Part shown: piece after piece, positions 55,567 through 64,000 of the stretch | How the letters are laid out: the number at the start of each line of letters is the position of its first letter | How positions within the stretch are numbered: the stretch's first letter is position 1 | From: Dirofilaria immitis | Taxonomy: Eukaryota > Nematoda > Chromadorea > Rhabditida > Onchocercidae | Assembly: GCA_024305405.1 (NCBI GenBank) | Contig: JAKNDB010000103.1 | Coordinates: 1,054,001-1,118,000, forward strand | Reading direction: 5' to 3' | Length of the DNA stretch: 64,000 bases | Position numbers and translations under genes: made by a program | The notes under the pieces: model-generated | What the model saw: the letters and a program-made list of their open reading frames with translations, nothing else | The model's database searches: none | What the model was told of the DNA's origin: nothing

Positions 55567-58500
55567 ATGAAGAAAGTATACGGCATTTCCGTAAACTCAG
55601 AACAAAATATGTTTGCCGTAGCTACAGAGGATGGATTTCGTATCTATCGGTGTGATCCATTGCATCAGCTGATCCGGTTAGGTTGGTTTTTGCATGAAAA
55701 CAGTTTTTAATACTGACTGAGAAAGAGAAGCAGGAAAGGCAAATAATTCTGATAAATACCGAAGTTATTCATCCATGAAGTAAAGCTCATTTGGCTGAGT
55801 AAAAAGGTTTTGAATAGGATATTCGAGAAATGCTAATGATCATGACTTTGATTTGTTAATGTTTAAAGAGAAAAATTGAGGTTTTTTTGGTACTTCAATG
55901 GATTCTTGTAGGAATGAAATGTGCAGACGGACGAACATGAAACTGAGTAGTAAGAATGTCAATTGTAATCTGCATTTGATTGCGTCATGATAATTATAGA
56001 TAAACGCATCGTTGGTAGTTTAAGAATTGGTAAAGTCCTTGGTTGCTCAAATTTTTTTGGAATGGTTAGTGGTGGTTTCTGCCCAAAGTATGCCGAAAAT
56101 GTCGGTAAGGAAGAAAATTGAAAAATTTTCTCGAATATCGAACAGTTAATTACCTGCCTTCATCAACTATTGGATATAATTCGAGATGAAACATCGAAAC
56201 ATGAAATTGGCAAAACCGATAGTTTTTCGTTGGGATTTCACTGAATTTTGATATATTTTAAAATTTGAATAATATTTGTTAGTGTACTTATACATACTTT
56301 CTGAGCCGTTGATGATTTTATAAATCCACATATAAATATGTGCATACACAATTTTTCTTTAAAAGCATGTATTTGATTCTTTTATTACAGTAATGGTTTG
56401 GAACGATGAAAGAAGGAAAGATGACTTTTATATGGAGTATACTAGCACGTCACCTATTTTGAATTTCCAGATGTCGAAGATGAGGTTAGCGATATTTTCT
56501 ATATTGACCGTTATTTTTAGTCCATACTTAGAATATTTCACTCTGTTCCTTCATTATTTCTTAAAACACCTTATTCTTCCTTTGAAAATGAAATTGAGAA
56601 CAAGAATAACTCTGTTATTTATTTATGTGCTTTCTTACCTGTCATTTATTCCTTTCAGAATGATTCTAGTAGGAATGAAACAAATTCATGTATTTAATTT
56701 TCCGCAAGAATTGGAACCAATAAAAACAATCGAGACAGGGTCGAATGTCCATGGGTTATGTGAACTTAGTAATGATCCAAATATGGAGCTTCTCGTTTAT
56801 CCAGGACATCAAAAAGGCACTGTTCAGGTTTGTTAGACTTTCTAGTCTGAACTTTTAAGTATTAAATTATTGAACGGCAAGTTGTAGTCTTAATCTTAAT
56901 TTATAAAATCAAGATCAGAAAAACATAAATTAGGTAAAAAAAAATTAGGTAAATTAGATATTATTTGATAACGGTCATTTTTATGAGATTCGAATTATCG
57001 TTTTTTTGAGATTCGATTTATTGAATGAAGGATTCTGAGATTACATTTAATAGTTTTTCTTTCTTTCTTTTTTTGAGGAGATATAACCGTATTCAGCACA
57101 CTCTCAGACAGTAAAATATGTATTACACTAAATAGTTAAAAATTGTTGTGGTTTTTTTAAATCTGATATGAAAGAGTAGTTTTGACCAAAAGTAACTTAT
57201 GATTAAGATTGATTAGCCTTAGCATAATTACAGTTTTTCATATTTCTCTAGATTTCCTGCTTTTTTAAGTACATTAATTTACGTGATGTCGCGCGGCATA
57301 CAACTTTAACACCAACATTAATCAACGCTCATCAGTCTGATGTGGCGCAGTTGGCATTGAACAGTACGGCTACTCTTCTAGCTACTGGTTCCAATAAAGT
57401 AGGACATTTTATTTTTATAGAGTAGATTGAAAAACCTGAAATTTGAAATTTAATTTGCTTATTTATTATTTTTATAAACTTTTATTGAAAGGGAAAGAAC
57501 TTTTATTTTCACAACCCAAACACAGGTTTTTTTGGTTAAACTCTCGCTCTCTCTATTATCCAGTTAGAATTATTTGGTATTTCAAAAATCATTATTCAAT
57601 ATTCTGTATGTAATAAGAGTTCTTTTCATCAACTATTTTAGGGGACCATGGTACGAATTTTTGATACGAAAACCGCGGAACTATTGCGTGAATTCAGACG
57701 AGGTGCTGACCCTGTTACTTTGCATTGGTTAGTAAATTAATTTGATGTTTGAAATCAAAATGTTTATTCATATATATCTTATCACTTCATAATGTTTCAT
57801 ATTTCACTAAATTGAAGAGACGAGGATCAACTGGAGGAAACTCAATGATGTTTAAGCTTCGTAAGGGAAGATATTCATTTTAAAACGCAAAAAGGATTGA
57901 AATAGAGATTATTTTGACCTTTTCCAATTATCGTACTAATTTTGTTGATTTTTTTAGCTTACGTTTTTCACCATGTTCTGGTTTTTGGCGGTTGCAAGCG
58001 ATAAAGATACTATACATATTTTCGCTGTAAAAATAATGATCCAGCTTGGACAAACAAGAAAACATTGTATGTTACTATGAATTTAACATAGATTTTTAAT
58101 AGGACCAATTGTAAATTATAAACTGTAATTGATTGTAAATTGATAAAATTATATAGAAGATTGTTACCAGTAATATATTTGAACCGTGCGGTATTTTGTT
58201 ATACAACATTCGTATCAAAACATTCTCAATATCGCTGACTAATAGATATTACGTTATGTAAAATTCAGTTTTCTATACCAGAATTAAAATTTCGATAAAA
58301 TTTCAAGACTCTTTTGTAAGAAGCATGCATTTAGTACTAGTTTTTCCTATTATTTTGTGTTCATCATAAACTTTTAAAAATCGTATCATTTTTTCTCGGG
58401 TTTGTACATAGATTTCAATTTTTTTCTATCACCATTATTAGTAATCGACTAAATGTTATTATCTGCTTTTGCGTGATGCTGAATATCAATATTTTAGGCA

Positions 58501-59576
58501 TACAATTTGACAGCTATTGTATAAGGCTCTTTTAATAGGTCCATTAAGAACATTATGTGCAAAATGATATAATACGATTTTACTCAAAATGTTACACTTA
58601 TTGAGTTAACGTTCTTGAAAAATAGTAATGAACAAAGCATCGTAGATTTGAGTGCTGAAAGTCGTTTTGTTTTACGAGTCACGTAAGTTATGGTGAAGTT
58701 TTTGTGCCTTTCTTAATCGTTTGTAGTATGAAGAGTTTAAATTCATAAATTGATCAAGTTTTTTGCTTTTAGTTTAGAAGTTTCAGTTATTTGTAACGTT
58801 AACAGCAAAAATAGAATTTCTTAATTAGAAGTTCTTTTATGCGCGGGATACATATATCCAAATATCTGGTGATAGTATAGGTTTTTCAGTTTTTTTTTCG
58901 AATTTAGTGATGGTGTATATATTTTTTCATATTTTGAAGAAACTAAAAGTGTGTTGTCTTAAAAATAGTGATCTTCGCGACCGAAGGAAGTAGTAGGAAC
59001 TGACAAGGAAAAACTTTTTATAGGTGGCAGCAAGTTGGTCTTGTATCAGAGGATGCCGATCGCGCGCGAATACAATTCAAATTATCGAAAGCGACTCAAA
59101 ATGTTACACGTACTGAGTTAGCGTTCTTGAAAAATAGTAATGAACAAAGCATCGCAGATTTGAGTGCCAAAAGTCGTTTTGTTTTACGCAGTCACGTAAG
59201 TTATGGTGAAGTTTTTGCGTCTTTCTTAATCGTTTGTAGTATGAAGAGTTTAAATTCATAAATTGATCAAATTTTTACTTTTAGTTTAGAAGATTCAGTT
59301 ATTTATAACGTTGACAGCAAAAATAGAATTGCACAAAATATGATCGTAAAGGAGGAGGTATTGGTGTTATTATTTAATTGTTGATGACAAAAAAATTTTC
59401 CATATTTTTTAGTAAAGTTAAATATGGTAACTTTATAGGCTATGGTTGCGATTTGTGACGATGGAAGCTATAATTTATTCACGTTTTCATCCGATGGTAC
59501 ATTTGATTTGATACGTGATGAGTATTACTTAGATTGGGGTGATGACGAGCATTTTTTCGAACAGTGTTTCGAGTAA
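55567..59576 (+). CDS. epg-6: WDR45/WIPI4-like PROPPIN, autophagy beta-propeller
   Basis: PROPPINs bind PI3P on phagophores through an FRRG motif; EPG-6 acts in autophagosome maturation. Exons: 55567-55681, 56000-56104, 56391-56484, 56659-56827, 57252-57398, 57642-57727, 57958-58066, 59024-59195, 59290-59357, 59439-59576. Landmarks: MVWNDERRK, MILVGMKQIHVFNF, AHQSDVAQLALNSTATLLAT, VRIFDTKTAELLREFRRG (phosphoinositide-binding FRRG, exon 57642-57727), CLRFSPCSGF, SDKDTIHIFAV and MVAICDDGSYNLFTF, in WIPI3/4 order. One-base additions are needed at 57982-57986 (T), 58029-58033 (A) and 59319-59323 (A). The model is then 1206 nt, 401 residues, the family size. Exon 9 is weakest because its frame rests on the A-run correction. 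The intron 58067-59023 carries a damaged copy of the exon 8/9 junction. Confidence 0.88.
58582..58819 (+). pseudogene. Degenerate duplicate of epg-6 exon 8 (3' half), intron and exon 9 (5' part)
   Basis: Strongly similar to 59094-59330, about 512 bp downstream. Shared segments include TTCTTGAAAAATAGTAATGA, the GTCACGTAAGTTATGG donor region and the TTTAGTTTAGAAG acceptor region. The copy has substitutions (IVDLSAES against IADLSAKS) and lacks a base before the donor (TTTTACGAGTC against TTTTACGCAGTC), so using it would shift the frame. It lies in the intron before the real exon 8. Confidence 0.85.
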
Positions 59577-61381
59577 AATACAGCTGCGGATAGTATTTAA
59601 TCCAAAATATACGAGTTATTTGTTGTGGTAAGAATTATTTACTTAATCCTAATATTTGAGTCTTGAAATGTAAATTCCATTATTAAATTTCCAAAAATAG
59701 AGCTTTTATTTTAATTACCTCCCTTCAGTGCATCTCTTCATGTTATATGTATCTTCTTTTTGTACGTATTCTTCATGTTGTACGTATCTTTTTGTACGGC
59801 ACCTGTTGTAAATATCTTCTTTTTTTTTTAACAAGGTCTAATTTTTCTGAGGTTTCTCGAGATTTTCATAGATTTTGAAAGATTTGTGCGAAATATTTAG
59901 CCATTACACTCTATTGCCAGTTGCTTAGTTTACGTGGATCTTTCTTTTTCTCCTACATTTTTATTGATTTTTATCCTTCATATTTCTGTATTTTGATTAT
60001 AATGTTTCTTTCATTTCATTTTGTTTTCTTTCGGTAAGCTTGCTATAATGTATATGCATAATTAATACTAATAAAATTATGCTTTACTGTAAAAATTCGA
60101 TTACAACTTCAATGGACAGCCATTTTTTATTTCCGAAAAAATATGAAGACTTCGATTATTCTGTCACAGTGTAATCTAGTATGTCAAATAATTAGATTTA
60201 AAAATAGCGAAATGAACTTCTGCAGATAGGAGTTGCGAACATTGAATGAAACAAAATTTTTGTTGAATATATTATTTTCAGCATATTCCTATTCGACTCA
60301 TAAAATTAGATTTTTTTATTGGTGATGGATTATTCTTAATATTCTCTTTTTCAAATGCTTTTGTTTGTTATGTTCTCTCTTTTGACATGCAAAAAATAAA
60401 GAAAATTAAGCAGTAATTTCTCTAAAGAACACAGAGAAGGTGCTGAGCATATTTTATAATTAAATAATTGAATTAAGTTATTCATCAATTTATAAGACTA
60501 GAAAACTGATATTTCTGATTTTTGATAAAATTATATCCTTACCGAATTTATGATTCTATACAGGCGTACAATAAACATAATTTCCAATAAATTGAATGTG
60601 TAAATTTGTCTTATTGCTTATTAAAATCGTTCGAGTGTTAATTAATCTTAAAAACATTTTTCTGTCTTATACCTAAATTTCATTTTATTTTACTAAATGA
60701 TGACGATGAGGAGAATAAACGTAGTGCCTATTTAGAAATATGGCCTGGTTGCATGTAGACTTGATTCTTGATCATTTGTGAATCACACACTAGAGATACG
60801 AACTTATTAACATCAGTCATTCGAACTTATTAACGTCAGTCATTCGCATTATTAACGTCATTTCGAACTTATTAACGTTAGTCATTCGCATTATAGTTTG
60901 GTAGTGTCAGTAATGAATATCATTAAACCTGAAATTTCAGTAATAGTGTTATAAGTTCTAATATCACTAAATTATCTGTATGATCAAACACAAAACAATC
61001 TAGCAATTTCCATGTAGTTATGCTCCAGAATATATTTGAATTTCTCCAACTTCATTTCTTCCCTTGCAGAATATTGAAATAAATTGGAAATTGAGAAATG
61101 ATATGATTTATAATTCCACGATATGTTGCGGAATATTTAATTTTAACATTATTTAAAGATTCTTAGTGATCTGAATCATTTGATATTAATCAAGTGATAA
61201 ATGCTGATGTTTTCTTGGTTTCTTCGAGATTTCGGGAGGGAGAAAATTCTGTCGGACTTGTTTTATATAGAATAGTAAGGACATCTGTTTTCTTATTTAA
61301 TCTATATTACATATATAGAACTTAATTTACTAAAAAGTGGAACTTTTGCTGTAATTTGAGTACAATTCAAGCTTTGCCTGA
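59577..61381. other. Intergenic region after epg-6
   Basis: AT-rich DNA without supported exons. Holds a small tandem repeat near 59745-59805 (CTTCATGTT...GTA(C/T)GTATCTTTTTGTAC) and the 23-bp minisatellite listed separately. Confidence 0.5.
60799..60892. repeat. Minisatellite, about four copies of a 23-bp unit
   Basis: Unit CGAACTTATTAACGTCAGTC plus ATT, repeated with small variants (CATCAG, GTTAG, and shortened copies starting CGCATTATTAACGTC). Confidence 0.8.
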
Positions 61382-61758
61382 GCAAAAGATGAATCATTTA
61401 ATCGACTATGTTCTAATATCTCTTCCCTTACCATTTTTATTACTGAAAATTATTTGTTAATTACTGCATTGATTCCACTGCTTGGCGCAGTGATTATCTT
61501 TTTACTGGCAATATATATTTCCATCTATCCAGCATATAACACCAAATTATTAATTAAAAAGTGATTATGGTGTTTTTTCAATTATTTTGATTTTTAGATC
61601 AAACTAATGCCATTTCGCAAATGATGATACTTTGTACGGAATATTTACTTATATTACCAATACATCAACTCTATTATCTTCCTATGGAAGAAGAAGAAGA
61701 AGAAGAAGCATATCAGTTTGTCTGGTATCTTTTGTATACAACTGAAAATGAAAAGTAA
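61382..61758 (+). CDS. Possible exons of an unrecognised membrane protein
   Basis: Two open blocks look coding. 61382-61560 is open and contains a strongly hydrophobic segment (LITALIPLLGAVIIFLLAIY) ending at a GTGATT donor-like site. 61598-61758 follows a TTTTTAG acceptor and reads a hydrophobic stretch, then a seven-Glu run and QFVWYLLYTTENEK before a stop. The phases of the two blocks do not match without a one-base change, as in other genes here, and I find no family for them. They may belong to one gene, or be chance ORFs. Confidence 0.25.
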
Positions 61759-62248
61759 AAATCTTATACAGTTTAAGATTTTATCTTTAATTAATTTTTG
61801 ATCTGGATTATCTGATTTTGGCTTTTCTTTCTCAATTTAATCAATTTATGATTTGGATTACACTGATTTAAGTTAATCTAATGCAACCTAATTTGCTAAA
61901 AATTTAGTTCTGCAAATTTCTACAAATATTTATTGGTTCATAATCGTTTTAATTCATGATTTTTCCTTTTCTTTTTGCAAATTCATGTTATTAAAATTAT
62001 TTAAAATAAGAAAAAATTATGAGATTATTTGGCTGTTAATGTGAATCAATGAAAATTGTTCATTTAAGTTATATCGAAATCTTTAAATGTAAACAATGAT
62101 ATTCTTTTGTACTCCAAAAAACCGGAATATAAAAACTGAATAAAACATAAGAATGGTTCTTCTTATATATTTACATGCATATTTTAATTTCAACTACCAC
62201 ATTGCATTTTGTTTATTTAACTTCCAATTACCTCTAAATTTTACTTTA

Positions 62249-62281
62249 GGGGTTAGGGAAGAGAAGGGGAGGGGGAAGGGG
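62249..62281 (+). other. G-rich tract with G-quadruplex potential
   Basis: Five runs of at least three G within 33 bp (GGGG TTA GGG AAGAGAA GGGG A GGGGG AA GGGG) in otherwise AT-rich DNA. Confidence 0.8.
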
Positions 62282-63504
62282 AGAGGCCTCTAAAGTCACA
62301 AAATGACTTTTATCCTGAATTTTGGCAATTTTGGATATCTATCCAGATGTATTGAAATAAATGTTGTAGTCCAAAATATACGATAATTTACTTGGAACTG
62401 TTATAAGAATTACGGAAAGATAATAGAAATATGTCATTTCACATCGACGAATCATCAAGTTATGTTGGAAATTTGTTTTCATGGCGTATTCTTTGTAGAG
62501 AATGAGGAATTTCGTAATGTGCAGGTGGAGTGATTATGCAACTAGAAGATACATTAAAGTGAATGATTGTGCAATGGGGAGATACGTGAAAAAAGATACA
62601 TGGAAAGTTCATTGTCTCTTCACTTACTAGTGTGAGGAGTTTATGATCGCTTTATGGAGTATTTTAAACTGAGGAAAAGGATGAAGTGACAGAGTAAATT
62701 ATTTTCGGTAGCACATTTTGGATGATTTTTGTTAGATGACCTATTGAGCTAGTTTGAAGTATTTGTACATGACATCGAGTTTATATATTATGTGTAACGT
62801 AAAGCAAATTCCAGAGCCATCGTGTAAGTTCAAATGTATTTTAAAACCTATTTTTAAATTCATTCAGCTATTTGTGTTACATTTTCTCCATTTATTTTAA
62901 CTATTTCATTTCTAATTTCCTTTATCTTATCGTAAATCGTGGTATTTCTTTTAATCTATCAATTTCGTATCTATATCTGCACCATCCAAATAAATGAGAA
63001 GTGAAATAAATATTTGTTATTTGTTTCAGGGCAACCATAAATATCTTTTCAAACTGGTACGTTCTTTTGTAATGTTATTATATTTTTCCAGAATCGATTT
63101 TTGACCAAACTTTCTTTTTTTGATAGTTATCCCGGCTTAGTAGAGCTCTTGTTTGATAATATGATAAGATTAAAAATAAAAGGCCTATATATATTTCGAC
63201 TTGAAATTGTTACACTGACTGCTTGTATGGTATATTATGCATGTTTTTATTAAAGGAGCATAAATTTTAGTTTGGGTTTAGCATATCAATTTTCATCTTA
63301 ATTATGCACATTTATTTCAGTTGATTAATTTTTATGAATTTAGTTTGTCTTTTATACTAAACTTTAGTCGGCTTTATTCAATTTCCAAAGTCTCATATCC
63401 GTGCTGTTATTGTTAATTTGCACCTGTACTTATATACGCGCTTTTGTGCCGAAGCTAATCGATCGTAATAAAGAAGGGTTAGTTCTCTTGTTTCATATAT
63501 TTTT

Positions 63505-63560
63505 TTTGTTTCAGTTTTTTCTACAAGCAAATTTTGTTTCAGTTTTTTCTATAAGCCACA
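63505..63560 (+). repeat. Tandem 28-bp duplication carrying an acceptor-like sequence
   Basis: TTTTGTTTCAGTTTTTTCTA occurs twice, at about 63505 and 63533, followed by CAAGC and TAAGC. Each copy contains a good nematode 3' splice site. Confidence 0.75.
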
Positions 63561-63577
63561 TACATATAGATGGAGAA

Positions 63578-63845
63578 ATGCCGCCGAAGACTCCTGCAGA
63601 TATGTTGTGAGCTAAACTAAAACCAGTACATCTAACCTTTGTTGCGAATAATTCACAAACAAGAGAATTATATATTCCAAAAGATGCACCTATTGTTGAG
63701 TTAAAGTAAAAGTTATAGCTCTAATCGTTTTCGGAATTGGTTTTTGTGGAATAAATCATAGCTTATAACTTGTCTTCATCTCAGCCAAAATAATGGCGAG
63801 AGTAGCAACAAACTGAAAAAACCTGAATGTTTACATTCGGTATAA
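63578..63845 (+). CDS. Possible small two-exon gene or terminal exons, interrupted by TGA
   Basis: From ATG 63578 the frame reads [10 protein letters not shown], hits TGA at 63608, then continues in the same frame as [15 protein letters not shown] and [10 protein letters not shown] to a donor after 63705. An acceptor at 63784 rejoins in phase ([19 protein letters not shown]) to a TAA at 63843-63845. The phase match across the intron and the residue composition favour real coding, but the TGA means the start is elsewhere (for example an acceptor at 63611) or the base is wrong. No family recognised. Confidence 0.3.
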
Positions 63846-64000
63846 ATGCTTCACTAAGTTTAGTCGTGCAAAGAATAACTTTGTGTATAATGGGATAACC
63901 ACTTGTCGAGTGTATAATAGAAAAATAATTGCAAAATTTTCGATTGTTTTATTCTTCCTTTAAATTTATATATTTTTCTTTATATTTCCCTACCTTTCCA

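Overview
This window looks like nuclear DNA from a nematode, most likely a filarial (clade III) species. It is strongly AT-rich. Every gene is split into many small exons by introns with nematode-type acceptors (TTTTCAG or TTTTAG) and GTAAGT-like donors. At least two gene starts sit just behind an AG that looks like a spliced-leader trans-splice acceptor, and the best protein matches are to C. elegans and other animal families. The species call is inference.

Layout. 1-5506 (+): 3' part of an ATP8A/TAT-1-like P4-ATPase flippase, cut by the left edge. 7209-14031 (+): a compact EDC4/Ge-1 mRNA-decapping scaffold. 14896-15458 (-): CTF8, a small subunit of the CTF18 clamp loader, which no ATG-to-stop ORF reveals. 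18386-28703 (-): an unrecognised large Pro/Gln/Ser-rich protein. 28925-38173 (-): a DOT1-type histone H3K79 methyltransferase; the unrecognised gene begins about 220 bp after its stop, as in a nematode operon. 40382-41930: CA-rich microsatellite followed by a 1.05 kb uninterrupted TTA array. 44165-48974 (+): TAP-like ABC half-transporter (HAF/ABCB9 type). 49822-54336 (-): BRD7/BRD9 bromodomain subunit (swsn-9). 55567-59576 (+): WDR45-like PROPPIN (epg-6), with a degenerate tandem copy of its exon 8/9 junction. 59577-64000: mostly non-coding, with weak hints of further + strand exons.

Nearly every gene needs one or more single-base corrections, mostly in short homopolymer runs, to keep frame. 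Six of the seven complete models (edc4, dot-1, haf, swsn-9, epg-6 and ctf-8) give whole-codon lengths; ctf-8 needs no correction. This points to consensus errors in the assembly rather than pseudogenes. Exon boundaries and residue counts below are hand-read and assume those corrections.

The genes cover membrane lipid asymmetry, mRNA turnover, sister-chromatid cohesion, chromatin (dot-1, swsn-9), intracellular transport and autophagy. The only linkage the sequence itself suggests is dot-1 with its downstream neighbour.
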